64,000 nucleotides of DNA from Streptomyces chattanoogensis. GTDB taxonomy: Bacteria; Actinomycetota; Actinomycetes; Streptomycetales; Streptomycetaceae. The first letter of the stretch is position 1. Each line of letters starts with the position of its first letter. Positions 7,784 through 16,925 of this stretch are shown here, one piece after another. Location of the stretch: the NCBI RefSeq assembly GCF_001294335.1, contig NZ_LGKG01000163.1:124001-188000 (forward strand). The letters are read 5' to 3'. The notes beneath the pieces are model-generated. The model had not been told where the DNA came from. It searched no databases and was given only the letters and a program-made list of their open reading frames with translations. The translations under genes and the position numbers were made by a program.

Positions 7784-8499
7784 GCGCGAGCGGCGGGCGG
7801 GAGCGGATCCTGCGCGCGGCCCTGGAACTGATCGCCCGCGACGGTTTCGACGGCGTACGCATCGCCGACATCGCCCGCCGCGCCGAGGCCTCCACCGCGC
7901 TGGTCCACTACCACTTCGCCACCCGCGCCCAGCTTCTGACCGCGTCCCTCGCCCATTCCCTGGGCGCCGCCGAAGCGCGCCTCGAGCGCCGTACCAGCGG
8001 CGAGCACCGCTCCGCCCCGCCGGAGCGACTGGCCGATCTGATCGACTTCGGACTGCCTCTGACCAGCGACGACGTCATGGAATGGCGTCTGTGGTCCGAA
8101 CTGGAAATGCGCGCCGCCGGGTCCCCCGAACTCGCCCGCAGCCTGGCCGCACTCAACGACCGCATCATGCAGCCGCTCGCCGCCACGGTCGCGGCCGGGC
8201 TCGAAACGGGCGACTTCCGCGACTGTCACCCCGACGACATCGCCACCGTCGCACTCGCCCTGCTCACCGGCCTCGCCACCCGTCTCATCGCCCGCGACCG
8301 GACCTTGACGCTCGCCGACGCGCGGCGCCTCGCGGGCCGCCAGCTCGCCCTGGCCGTCGGCTACCGCGGCGAACTCCCCTTCCAGCCCCTCCCCCCACAG
8401 CCCGAACCGGCCCCCGGCACCGAAGGCCCGACCGAGGCCGCCTCACCGGACCGGCCCTCCCCCCGCCGCCGCGCACCACGCGCCGGCTCACGGCCCTGA
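7780..8499 (+). CDS. TetR family transcriptional regulator
   Basis: 239 residues. The N-terminal helix-turn-helix is canonical: RILRAALELIARDGFDGVRI, then ADIARRAEASTALVHYHFAT (residues ~9-50). The ligand domain (about 60-200) ends in a Pro-rich tail (QPLPPQPEPAPG... to the C-terminus) that is likely disordered and unusually long. It is divergent from the ureohydrolase with the 7630-7645 palindrome between, so it probably represses that gene and itself. An alternative ATG upstream is in another frame and gives the leader peptide, so the start at 7780 is firm. Confidence 0.9.
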   Translation: MSASGGRERILRAALELIARDGFDGVRIADIARRAEASTALVHYHFATRAQLLTASLAHSLGAAEARLERRTSGEHRSAPPERLADLIDFGLPLTSDDVMEWRLWSELEMRAAGSPELARSLAALNDRIMQPLAATVAAGLETGDFRDCHPDDIATVALALLTGLATRLIARDRTLTLADARRLAGRQLALAVGYRGELPFQPLPPQPEPAPGTEGPTEAASPDRPSPRRRAPRAGSRP

Positions 8500-8601
8500 C
8501 GGAGCGCGGCGCACGGACGAACGGCCCGCGCCGCCAGTGCAGTTCGGCGTACGGGACCGCAGCGGCAGCCGTACGGCGAACCGCCCCTTGAGATCCACCG
8601 G

Positions 8602-10713
8602 CTACCCGGGCAGCAGCGCGTCACCACCCGCACCGGCACCCGTGGCCGGGTCGAGCAGACGGTGCATGACCGGCACCGGGAGCGCCGGGTTCCGGGCCGC
8701 GTGGAGTGCGGTCTCCGGGTTCTGCAGCAGCCGGATCAGGACCCGGGCGGGCAGTTGGGGGTGCTCGGCCGCCGCCCGGCGCACCCGTTCATCGGGATCG
8801 TCGAGCAGCCGCACCGCCGAGGCGGCCGACAACCGGGGGTCGACGGCGGCCCGCAGCCGTACCTCCGCAGCGCCGTCCCGGCTGAAGGATTCCACCAGGG
8901 CGGGCGTGGATTCCGGGTCGTCCAGGGCCAGTTGCCGCATCCGCGGAAGCGGGTCGCCGGCGTAGCGAAGGAGCTCCCGGCGCGGGAAGTTCCGGTGGTT
9001 GCGGGGCCGTCCGGGGTGGCTGAAGCTGCCGGTCCACCAGCGCCAGACCTCCAAAAGCAGGTCGGCCGGTGCGTCGTCGCAGGATTCGGCGAGGAAGAGC
9101 CGTACGAAGTGGTCCTCGTCGTGGGCAAGGCGGGCGACGACATCCGGCGGCAGGTGCCGGGCGCGGGCGACGCTGCTGCGCACCAGCAGATGGGAGGAGG
9201 CGGCGCAGCGGCGCATGGCGTCCGGATCGTCGTGGAGGGCGGCCACCCAGGGCAGTACGTGCCGCGCCTGGCGCGGGTCGATGGCGGTACGGATCGATGC
9301 CCGCTGCTCTTCGGTGAGTTCGGGCCGTACGGACACGGCCAGGCGCACCTGGTCGTCCGGGTCGTCGGCGAGGGCCGCGAGGACGGCCGGCAGGCCGGGG
9401 ACGAGGGCCTCCGGGGTCCCGTCGCAGTCGGTGTCCGGGGTCTGGTCACCGTTCGTGTCCGGGGTCTCGTCTCGGTGCTCGGCGAGATGCGGGTTGCTCG
9501 CGAGGGCCCGGCGCAGGGCCGGATCGCCGTGGTGTGAGAAGTGTTCGGCGAGTTCCGGGGCCGGCAGGCATCTTGCGGCCGCCTGCACACGGGGGCCCAG
9601 CGTGGCGAAGACCGACCGGGGCATCGGGTGGTCTTCGTGATGCCGCAGCAGTGCGGCGGTACGGACACCGTCATCGGGGTCGGCGAGCAGTTCCCGCCGC
9701 GTCGGCGCGTTCAAGTGAGGCCAGGCGTACGGGCATGCGGACGCCCGTACGCGGGGGTCGGGGTCGGTGGCGAGGGTGGTCAGCAGCTGTACCGGCAGGC
9801 CGGGCAAGTGAGCGGCCTCGGCTCGGACGCGGGGGTCGGGGTCGCCGGCGAGCCGCCGGTAGCCGGTCCCGGTGAGCTCAGCACGCCGGTCGGCGGCGAG
9901 CGCGGCCAGGGCACAACGGCGCTCGGGGTCCGGTTCGTCGAGCAGCAGGCCGGCCCACTGCTCTGCGGTCAGGTCCGGCTGGGCCTCCGCCAGCCGCCCC
10001 CGCACCCGCCGGTCGCGGTGCACGACGGCGGCATCGACGACCGCAGATGGCAGATCGCGCCGCCGGAAAAGAGTCGCCGACCGTCCCAGCAGCCTGTGCA
10101 GGACGTCCTCGGGCGCCGCCCCGTTGAGCGCCAGCCCGTCCGCCCACGCCCGCCGCACCTGCTCCGACGGACGGATGCGCCAGGACAGCGCTTCCCAGGC
10201 GGCCTCCCGCTCCTGCGGGGTCTCCCGGGCCGCCGTCCGGGCGGCTTCCTCCCAGTGTTCCGCGAACCGGTCCACGGCGATGAGCCAGACGTCGTACTCC
10301 TCGCAGGTCGCGCCCAGCAGGGCGGCGCCGTTCGGCGACAGGGTGACGAATTCCGGCCGGCCCGGGCGGGCCCCCAGCACGCCCGCGAGATCCCACCGCT
10401 CGGTGAGCCGTACCCGCGTCCATGCCGTGGTCCCCGCCCGGGAGCCGCCGACGTGGACGAGGAACTCCCCGTCCCCGTCCCCGTGCTCGCCCAGCACCCC
10501 GTGGGCAACCGCGAGCCGGTGCCACTGCGCATTCAGTTCCGCGACCGCATCGGGCCGGTCGTCGCGGACGGCCACGGTCGGCACGGCGTCATACGCGGCG
10601 ACCGACCGCCAGGCGACCCGGGGCGGCGGCAACGCCCCGGTCTCCCGTTCCTCCACGACTTCCAGCCCGGCACGCCTCAGCAGCTCCGCCGGCTCCTCCC
10701 GACCATCCGTCAT
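8602..10713 (-). CDS. Large HEAT / leucine-rich-variant repeat protein
   Basis: 703 residues from the second ATG (MTDGREEPAELLRRAGLEVV), which has AGGA eight bases upstream; an ATG three codons earlier is the alternative. Residues 1-160 form a distinct N-terminal domain with FVTLSPNGAALLGATCEEYD. From about 220 to the end it is a solenoid of ~24-residue LRV/HEAT units, each with DPDPRVRAEAA or DDPDERVRRAAA-type repeats. Around residues 395-420 an insert of imperfect repeats (DETPDTNGDQTPDTDCDGTP) interrupts it. Such proteins are cytoplasmic scaffolds of unknown role in Streptomyces. Confidence 0.82.
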   Translation of the reverse strand: MTDGREEPAELLRRAGLEVVEERETGALPPPRVAWRSVAAYDAVPTVAVRDDRPDAVAELNAQWHRLAVAHGVLGEHGDGDGEFLVHVGGSRAGTTAWTRVRLTERWDLAGVLGARPGRPEFVTLSPNGAALLGATCEEYDVWLIAVDRFAEHWEEAARTAARETPQEREAAWEALSWRIRPSEQVRRAWADGLALNGAAPEDVLHRLLGRSATLFRRRDLPSAVVDAAVVHRDRRVRGRLAEAQPDLTAEQWAGLLLDEPDPERRCALAALAADRRAELTGTGYRRLAGDPDPRVRAEAAHLPGLPVQLLTTLATDPDPRVRASACPYAWPHLNAPTRRELLADPDDGVRTAALLRHHEDHPMPRSVFATLGPRVQAAARCLPAPELAEHFSHHGDPALRRALASNPHLAEHRDETPDTNGDQTPDTDCDGTPEALVPGLPAVLAALADDPDDQVRLAVSVRPELTEEQRASIRTAIDPRQARHVLPWVAALHDDPDAMRRCAASSHLLVRSSVARARHLPPDVVARLAHDEDHFVRLFLAESCDDAPADLLLEVWRWWTGSFSHPGRPRNHRNFPRRELLRYAGDPLPRMRQLALDDPESTPALVESFSRDGAAEVRLRAAVDPRLSAASAVRLLDDPDERVRRAAAEHPQLPARVLIRLLQNPETALHAARNPALPVPVMHRLLDPATGAGAGGDALLPG

Positions 10714-10835
10714 GGGGTGCATCCTGCCGTCCGGGCCGTCGGCGTGCCGACCCGAGTCCTCCTTCCCTCTGCGTCACCAACCGGCCACGATGGAGCACCG
10801 GGGGACACCGACCATCGGAAGTCTGGGAGCCACCT

Positions 10836-12236
10836 ATGACAGCGGACCGTCACGGACAGCGGATGAGCGGCACCGGTGCCGAAGCCCTCGTGCACTACGA
10901 ACAGGCCCTGGACGACCTGCTGTTCTTCCGGCCGAAGGTGGTGGAGAGCGCGCGGGCGGTGCTCGCTTCGTCGCCGAGGTCGGTGATGGGGCAGGTCCTG
11001 GCCGCGTATCTGGGGGTGCTGGCGACCGAGGAGAAGGACGCGGCCGCCGCGCGGGACGCCTTCGACCGGTTCCGCTCGGGTCTCGACGAGGGTGCGCCGA
11101 CCCGCCGGGAGCGGATGCACCTGGCCGCCGCGGCGGCCTGGCTGGGCGGTGACCTCCACGGCGCCGGCCGCATCCTCGGGGAGCTGAGCGTCGCGTACCC
11201 GCACGATGTGCTGGCGCTCTTCGCCGGACATCAGCACGACTTCCTCACCGGTGACGCCCGGCGTCTGCGCGACCGCATCGGCGGAGCGCTGGGCGCGTGG
11301 CACGAGGACGACCGGCACCACGGTCCCCTGCTGAGCATGTATGCGTTCGGCCTGGAGGAGACCGGGCACTACGAGCGTGCCGAGGAGGCCGGTCTGGCGG
11401 CCCTCGCCCAGCATCCGCAGGATGTGTGGGGGATCCACGGCGTGGTGCACACCTACGAGATGCGGGGCCGCTTCGCCGACGGGATCCGCTTTCTCGACGC
11501 CCGTACCGACGACTGGGCGGCGGGCACCCTGCTCACCGTCCACAACTGGTGGCACTACGCCCTCTACGCGCTGGAGACGGGCGACACCGGCCGCGTACTG
11601 GAGATCTACGACTCCGCCCTCCACCACGAAGCATCCGCGCCAGTGGCGATGCAACTCCTCGACGCCGCTGCGCTGCTCTGGCGGCTCCATCTGGCGCAGG
11701 ACGACCAGAGCGCACGGTGGGCCCGGCTCGCCGATGCCTGGGAGAGCCGTCGGGACGGCGCCCACTACGCCTTCAATGACGTGCACGCGGTCATGGCGTA
11801 TGTGGGGGCGGGCCGCCTCGCCCAGGCCGAGCGGCTGGTGCGGGACCGGGAGAGCTGGCTGGCCGGGGCGGCGCCCGGCGTGAGCAACCGTGCGATGACC
11901 GCCGACATCGGCCTGCCGGTCTGCCGGGCGCTGATCGCCTACGGGCAGGGGGACCACGGCCGGGCCGCCGATCTGCTGCTGCCGCTGCGGCACCGCCTGC
12001 ACCACTTCGGCGGCAGCCATGCCCAACGGGACGCCGTCCAGCGCACCCTCGTCGAGGCGGCGCTCCGCGCCGGCCGCACCGAGCTGGCACGGACGCTGCT
12101 GAGCGAACGCATCCAGCTGCGCCCGGTCTGCCCGTACAACTGGTCGGCCCAGGCCCGCCTCGAGGACCGGCTCGGCGACCCCGAGCGGGCCGCGCACGCC
12201 CGCGAGCGTGCGGCGGCACAGGCGTCGGGGAGTTAG
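10836..12236 (+). CDS. Tetratricopeptide-repeat protein 38-like (TTC38) family
   Basis: 466 residues from ATG 10836; the frame is open upstream across the neighbour's start but is not protein-like. The protein is an all-helical TPR array: tracts such as VMGQVLAAYLGVLATEEKDA, the segment around HPQDVWGIHGVVHTYEMRGR and the motif HNWWHYALYALETGD (about residue 230) are hallmarks of the TTC38 family, found in bacteria and eukaryotes without a settled function. Cytoplasmic, no signal peptide. The divergent LRV gene shares the 120-base upstream region. Confidence 0.85.
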   Translation: MTADRHGQRMSGTGAEALVHYEQALDDLLFFRPKVVESARAVLASSPRSVMGQVLAAYLGVLATEEKDAAAARDAFDRFRSGLDEGAPTRRERMHLAAAAAWLGGDLHGAGRILGELSVAYPHDVLALFAGHQHDFLTGDARRLRDRIGGALGAWHEDDRHHGPLLSMYAFGLEETGHYERAEEAGLAALAQHPQDVWGIHGVVHTYEMRGRFADGIRFLDARTDDWAAGTLLTVHNWWHYALYALETGDTGRVLEIYDSALHHEASAPVAMQLLDAAALLWRLHLAQDDQSARWARLADAWESRRDGAHYAFNDVHAVMAYVGAGRLAQAERLVRDRESWLAGAAPGVSNRAMTADIGLPVCRALIAYGQGDHGRAADLLLPLRHRLHHFGGSHAQRDAVQRTLVEAALRAGRTELARTLLSERIQLRPVCPYNWSAQARLEDRLGDPERAAHARERAAAQASGS

Positions 12237-12398
12237 GACGGCGCACCGGCGGTTCCGGCGGCGGGCGGCGGCCCGTCCCCGCCAGGTCACCCGGTGTCGC
12301 CCGCCGGTCCCTCCCGGTGACCCGTCCGTGCCTCGCCGCCCCCACCGCCCGGAGGTAGCCTGAACGCAGTGCTCCCGCCCAGGTGCCGGGGAGGTCGG

Positions 12399-14234
12399 AT
12401 GACCAGCTGCGAAAGCCTCCGCCCCAGCAAGGCGGACGCGCTCCGTTACACCCCCATCGCCGAGCACGGTCTGATCGGCGATATGCGCACGGCTGCGCTC
12501 GTCGGCACGGACGGGACCATCGACTGGTACTGCTGCACCCGTTTCGACGCGGCCAGCGTCTTCGCGGCCATCCTCGACGCCGACCGCGGCGGCGCCTTCG
12601 AGCTGGCCCCGGACGTGCCGGCCCGCACCAAGCAGTTCTACTTCCCCGACACCAACATCCTGATCACGCGGTTCTTCGCCGACAACGGCGTCGGCGAGGT
12701 CCAGGACTTCATGCCGATCGTCGACGACTCGCGTGAAGCGGACCGGCACCGCCTGATCCGCCGGGTGCTGTGCGTCCGGGGATCGCTGCCCTTCACCGCC
12801 CGGGTGGCTCCCCGCTTCGATTACGGCCGGCAGGCGCACACGGTCAGCACGCAGGGGCATCAGACCGTCTTCACCTCCCGCGATCTCACCCTCGCGCTGA
12901 CGTCCAGCGTGCCGGTCGGCATCGACGGCCCGGACGCCCGTTCTTCGTTCACCTTGGACGAGGGCGAGTCCGCGGTGTTCGCACTCGACCGGATCGGCGG
13001 CGGGATCGAACCGCGGTCCTGTGCGGTGACGGAGGCGGAGGAGCTCTTCGGCGCGACGGTGCGGTACTGGCGTGCCTGGTTGTCCCAGTCGCGTTACCGG
13101 GGACGCTGGCGCGAGATGGTGCACCGTTCGGCGCTCACCCTCAAGCTCCTCACCTACGCGCCGACCGGCGCCATCGTGGCCGCTCCCACGACCAGCCTGC
13201 CCGAACAGATCGGCGGCGAACGCAACTGGGACTACCGCTATGTCTGGGTGCGCGACGCCGCCTTCTGTATCTACGCCCTGCTCCGGCTCGGCTTCACCGA
13301 CGAGGCCAGGGCATTTGTGCATTTCCTCTCCGAGAACATCTGCCTCGGCCAGAGTTCCGGCGGACCGCTGCAGATCATGTACGGAATCGACGGCCGCAGC
13401 GAACTCCCCGAGGAGGAACTCCCCCATCTGGAAGGGCATCTCGGCTCCGCTCCCGTCCGGATCGGCAACAACGCCGTCACCCAGCTCCAGCTCGACATCT
13501 ACGGCGCGCTCATCGATTCCCTCTATCTCTACGACAAATGGGGAGAGCCGCTCTCCAGCGATCACTGGGACACCGTCGGAAAAATCGTGGACTGGGTCTG
13601 CGCCAACTGGGACCAGCCGGACGAAGGAATCTGGGAGACCCGCGGAAAGATCCAGAACTTCCTCTACTCGCAGTTGATGTGCTGGGTCGCGATCGAGCGG
13701 GCGATCCGCATCGCCTCCCATCGCGGTCTGCCGGCGGACCTGACCCGCTGGGCCGGGACCCGCGATGCGATCTACCGGCGGATCATGCAGCGCGGCTGGT
13801 CCGCCGAGCGGAAGGCCTTCGTACAGCACGAGGGGGACGATGTCCTGGATGCCGCGGTGCTGATGATGCCGCTGGCCAAATTCATCTCCCCCACCGACCC
13901 GAAATGGCTCACCACCCTGGACGCCCTGGGCGAGGAGCTGGTGTCGGATTCCCTGGTCTACCGCTACGACCCCCGCAACAGCCCGGACGGACTGCGGGGC
14001 GAGGAAGGCACGTTCTCCATCTGCTCGTTCTGGTATGTCGAAGCGCTCTCCCGCGCCGGCCGTACCGACGAGGCCCGCCTCGCCTTCGAGAAGATGCTGA
14101 CCTACGCCAACCACCTCGGGCTGTTCGCCGAAGAAATCGGCCGGACCGGCGAACAGATCGGCAATTTCCCCCAGGCATTCACCCATCTCGCGCTCATCAG
14201 CGCCGCATTCAATCTCGACCGGACTCTCGGGTGA
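12399..14234 (+). CDS. Glycoside hydrolase family 15 protein
   Basis: 611 residues from the ATG with GGGGAGGTCGG directly upstream; a GTG ten codons earlier is weaker. N-terminal beta-sandwich domain (YTPIAEHGLIGDMRTAALVG and GTIDWYCCTRFDAASVFAAI) then an (alpha/alpha)6 barrel with GGERNWDYRYVWVRDAAF (about residue 265) and the acidic EEGTFSICSFWYVEAL (about 530), both GH15 hallmarks. Bacterial members hydrolyse alpha-glucosides; several actinobacterial ones of this length are trehalases, so trehalase is a reasonable guess and glucoamylase an alternative. No signal peptide, hence cytoplasmic. Its last 26 bases overlap the convergent sigma-like gene. Confidence 0.85.
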   Translation: MTSCESLRPSKADALRYTPIAEHGLIGDMRTAALVGTDGTIDWYCCTRFDAASVFAAILDADRGGAFELAPDVPARTKQFYFPDTNILITRFFADNGVGEVQDFMPIVDDSREADRHRLIRRVLCVRGSLPFTARVAPRFDYGRQAHTVSTQGHQTVFTSRDLTLALTSSVPVGIDGPDARSSFTLDEGESAVFALDRIGGGIEPRSCAVTEAEELFGATVRYWRAWLSQSRYRGRWREMVHRSALTLKLLTYAPTGAIVAAPTTSLPEQIGGERNWDYRYVWVRDAAFCIYALLRLGFTDEARAFVHFLSENICLGQSSGGPLQIMYGIDGRSELPEEELPHLEGHLGSAPVRIGNNAVTQLQLDIYGALIDSLYLYDKWGEPLSSDHWDTVGKIVDWVCANWDQPDEGIWETRGKIQNFLYSQLMCWVAIERAIRIASHRGLPADLTRWAGTRDAIYRRIMQRGWSAERKAFVQHEGDDVLDAAVLMMPLAKFISPTDPKWLTTLDALGEELVSDSLVYRYDPRNSPDGLRGEEGTFSICSFWYVEALSRAGRTDEARLAFEKMLTYANHLGLFAEEIGRTGEQIGNFPQAFTHLALISAAFNLDRTLG

Positions 14235-14811
14235 CAACGGGGACGGCGGCGTGGACCGCGGCCTCCCAGCAGAGGCGCAAGGTGAGGGCGCGGGTGTCGT
14301 CGAGGCGGCGCGCGAAGCGGTGGAGAAGCGATATGACGACGGCGGGCTCGGCGCCGAGGGTGTCGGCGGTGGCCGCCGCGCCGAGTCCGACGACGTGGTG
14401 CAGCAGGGCCGCATCGGCTTCGGCCGCGGACACGAGCCCGTAGAGGGCGGCCGCGGGCGTACGGGACGGCATGCGGGAGGACGCGCCGGACGGCGTACGG
14501 GACGGTGTACGGGCTGCCCGGTGGACGCGGCGGGTGAGGGCGGTCCACGCGATGGCGGTGGTGTGGTGGCCGGCCAGGGCCTGTGTCCAGGAGGCGGCGA
14601 GATCGCCCAGGGCGTGCTGGACGGCGAGGACCGCCGCGTCGTGATCGGCGATCATCTGCCGGGCGTAGCGCTGGTAGACGTCGTGGTGGAGCTGGCAGAA
14701 GGCGGTGAAGTCGGCGGGCAGGACCACGGTGATGTCTGCCTCGCCGAGCTTCGGGCGCACGGGGGTGGTGTGCGGCGTGGTGCCGACGGCGGTGGGTGGT
14801 GCGGGCGGCAT
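14209..14811 (-). CDS. Sigma-factor-like protein (ECF-type regions 2 and 4 weakly recognisable)
   Basis: About 200 residues from ATG 14811 (GGGGGACCC before it); a longer frame to 14979 would overlap the upstream XRE gene. The sequence FTAFCQLHHDVYQRYARQMI with following acidic ADHDAAVLAVQHALGD resembles sigma region 2, and the C-terminal part (VGLGAAATADTLGAEPAVV, SLLHRFARRLDD) resembles region 4 HTH. Between them is a low-complexity RTPSRTPSGASSRMPSRTPA linker. Residues that contact the -10 element are not clearly kept, so it may be a diverged sigma or an unrelated helical regulator. It lies 86 bases behind the zinc-finger XRE gene, probably co-transcribed. Confidence 0.5.
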   Translation of the reverse strand: MPPAPPTAVGTTPHTTPVRPKLGEADITVVLPADFTAFCQLHHDVYQRYARQMIADHDAAVLAVQHALGDLAASWTQALAGHHTTAIAWTALTRRVHRAARTPSRTPSGASSRMPSRTPAAALYGLVSAAEADAALLHHVVGLGAAATADTLGAEPAVVISLLHRFARRLDDTRALTLRLCWEAAVHAAVPVVTRESGRD

Positions 14812-14896
14812 GGGTCCCCCGAGGGGTGGTCGTGGTGCGCGGGTGCTGGGTCGTACGGGCGCGTGCGGGGCGCGCAGCGGGCGTGTCCGGTGCGGG

Positions 14897-16000
14897 TCAG
14901 CCGAAGGCTTCCGCGGGCAACGAGGCGCCGCCTGCGGTGCCGCCGGTGGTGTCGTGGTCCCGGCCGGCGAGCGCGTCAAGGCGTTCCCACAGCGGCTGGA
15001 TGGTGTCCGGGTCGCCCTGCAGCGCGGTGGTGAGCGCCTTGACCACCGGCCATTCCAGGAAGCCGGGCGCGGGGATGCCGCAGTCCAGCAGGGCCGTGGC
15101 GGAACCGGCGGTCAGCGGTGCCGTGCCGCGCCGCAGCAGGGTGGCTATCTCCGGGTTGGCCGCCGCCAGCCGCAGGCCGCGCAGCGCCGCCTGGAGGGCG
15201 TGGACGGCCTCCGGGTACGTTTGCCCGTCGGCGGGCGGCGGGGTGGCCAGCGCGTGCGCCGTGTTCCACAGGAACGTCAGATCGTCCGGGTCGGCGTCGC
15301 AGGCGCGGGCGAAGGCGGCGGCGACGTCCCAGGTGGGCGTGCGGTCCCCGGACATGATCCGGTAGATGTACGACGTCGAGACGCCGGTGCCGGCCGCCAG
15401 CTCACGGATGGTCAGGTGGACGCTGCTGCGGCCCAGATACGACAGGGCGCGCGAGAGGGCGTAGCCGGGCAGGCCGGGGAGCAGCGGGCTGGCCCGCGAA
15501 ATGGTGGGGGTGCGTTCGCCGCTCCGCAAGGTGGCCGGCCGCCGCAGCCGGGCCGGGCCCCGGTCGGCGCGCTTCGCCAGGATCTTGTCGACCTTCTCCG
15601 CGGAGTAATTGCTCTTGAGGGTGCTCTGTGAGGTGGTCATGACCTTGGCGATCTGCGGCCAGGTGGCTCCGTTGGCGTGGGCGTGGCGGGTGGCGACGGC
15701 GGTGATGTCGTCGAGGTCGCGGCGCAGTGCCACACAGCATTCGACGATTTCCAGGGGCAGGGCCGGCACCCGGTGGCGGGCGCTGTGGTCCAGGGCCTGG
15801 GCCTTGGTGAGCAGGGCGCGGCCGATGCGTACGACATCGTCGTCGTAGCTGCGCGGCGCGGCGGGGGCGGCGGTACGGCCGCGGTAGGAGGCGCTGCGGC
15901 ACTTCTGGCTGCAGTACACCGGGGTACGGCCGGTGGGCTTGGGGCGGGTGAAGGTGCGGCGGCAGTGGCCGCAGACAAGGGGCGGCGTGTTCTTCGTCAT
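14897..16000 (-). CDS. Zinc-ribbon XRE-type regulator
   Basis: 367 residues. It begins with a zinc ribbon (VCGHCRRTF... YCSQKCRSASYRGR; Cys at ~10, 13, 29, 33). Residues ~85-140 hold a first HTH-like part (ATWPQIAKVMTTSQSTLKSN), and ~190-245 an XRE-type helix-turn-helix (LTIRELAAGTGVSTSYIYRI followed by MSGDRTPTWD). The C-terminal 110 residues are helical. The combination suggests a DNA-binding regulator using both zinc and HTH elements. The sigma-like gene follows on the same strand. Confidence 0.8.
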   Translation of the reverse strand: MTKNTPPLVCGHCRRTFTRPKPTGRTPVYCSQKCRSASYRGRTAAPAAPRSYDDDVVRIGRALLTKAQALDHSARHRVPALPLEIVECCVALRRDLDDITAVATRHAHANGATWPQIAKVMTTSQSTLKSNYSAEKVDKILAKRADRGPARLRRPATLRSGERTPTISRASPLLPGLPGYALSRALSYLGRSSVHLTIRELAAGTGVSTSYIYRIMSGDRTPTWDVAAAFARACDADPDDLTFLWNTAHALATPPPADGQTYPEAVHALQAALRGLRLAAANPEIATLLRRGTAPLTAGSATALLDCGIPAPGFLEWPVVKALTTALQGDPDTIQPLWERLDALAGRDHDTTGGTAGGASLPAEAFG

Positions 16001-16161
16001 TGAAGTTCCGTGTGTGCGAACGGGGTTGCGTGACGGGCCACCGCACCGTCACCTGCGCGGTGGCTTTCGTCGCGGGGCGGCGAGCGCTGTCGGCATCCGG
16101 CGGAACGAAACCGCCGGGGCGCCGGCCGGACGTACTGCGGCGTGGGGACCGCGGCACCCGG

Positions 16162-16201
16162 CCGGCCCGGCCCTCCGGAGCGCCGCGGGGGGCCGGGCCG
16201 G
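16162..16201. terminator. Strong GC hairpin after the 16210-16500 gene
   Basis: CCGGCCCGGCCC at 16162-16173 pairs with GGGCCGGGCCGG at 16190-16201: a 12-bp perfect stem with a 16-base loop, placed 9 bases past the stop of the minus-strand membrane protein. A second, weaker hairpin (CCACCGC / GCGGTGG) lies near 16040-16065. Confidence 0.75.
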
Positions 16202-16209
16202 AATCCCGG

Positions 16210-16500
16210 CTACCGGCGGTGCACCGTGCGACGGCGGAGGTAGGAGCGGTTCGCCACGACAGCGAGCGGCACGGTCGCCGCCACGGCGGGCGCGGCGGCC
16301 GGCCCGTAGATCAGCACAAGGCCCAGCGCGGACGCGGCAACGAACGCTCCGGCGGCGATGCTGACAGTGGTGTCGACAGCGGCCGATGTTTGGCGCCGGT
16401 GAGCATGGCGCATGCTAATTTTGAACCCGCTGGTCAGCGCTGCAAGCGGCTGACCGGCAGGACGCGGATGAAGAGGCATGTACGTCGTCGTCGACGTCAT
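16210..16500 (-). CDS. Small membrane protein, unknown
   Basis: 96 residues from ATG 16500, which has a good ribosome site (AAAGGAGACGTAC). The N-terminal 40 residues are polar (RHAHRRQTSAAVDT), followed by two close hydrophobic stretches (VSIAAGAFVAASALGLVLIY and PAVAATVPLAVVA, about 45-85) and a basic tail YLRRRTVHRR, suggesting a helical hairpin with both ends inside. No family recognised. It follows a 425-base region with a hairpin and direct repeats that may control it. Confidence 0.6.
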   Translation of the reverse strand: MTSTTTYMPLHPRPAGQPLAALTSGFKISMRHAHRRQTSAAVDTTVSIAAGAFVAASALGLVLIYGPAAAPAVAATVPLAVVANRSYLRRRTVHRR

Positions 16501-16925
16501 GTACGTCTCCTTTTACTTCGCGGCGACAGATGAACAGAAGAACGGAAGGGCCCTGCGGGAAGGTTGGACGCCGCCTCAGGGCCCTTTCGCATGCCCGACC
16601 TTAACCCTTTACATGCACGGAGAGCGACGGATCCGTCACGAAAGCGGAAAGGCAGTTCATCGAGTGCACGAAAGCAACAGCCGCGCCGTGAACCATCGCG
16701 GAAAACCGTCGGATCACCCGGGGCACAGGCACGATCATTGACCGGACATTGACCGGATTTGCGCTGAGCGTCCGCAAATTGCGCCTCGGGGGCACGTCGT
16801 CGGTGGAGCCGCACCCGCTGGACGGCGGTCCCGCACCCGGCGCCGGTGGACGTCATCCAGGGACGCCTGGTGCCGGTCGAGGCCCGCCGGAAGTCCCCGT
16901 GCCGGAATCCCGGCGCCGCCCCCGG
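16501..16925. promoter_or_regulatory. Regulatory region with direct and inverted repeats
   Basis: 425 bases without a gene. Beside the hairpin at 16546-16586 it holds two copies of CATTGACCGG (16736-16745 and 16747-16756), each containing a TTGACC -35-like element, immediately followed by ATTTGCG (16757-16763) and its inverse CGCAAAT (16773-16779). It is noticeably less GC-rich than its surroundings. I infer a promoter and operator; the target could be either neighbour. Confidence 0.4.
16546..16586. terminator. Hairpin followed by T-run, terminator or leader hairpin
   Basis: AAGGGCCCTG (16546-16555) pairs with CAGGGCCCTT (16577-16586), a 10-bp stem with a 21-base loop. On the plus strand it ends in TTTC. 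It also lies within the 5' leader of the minus-strand gene starting at 16500, so it may act in that transcript instead. Confidence 0.45.

Noticed and set aside
10710..14414. A 1234-codon open frame on the minus strand
   Set aside because: It runs antisense to the TPR and GH15 genes, whose GC-rich third positions suppress stop codons on the other strand; its translation has no domain and is low in hydrophobic residues.
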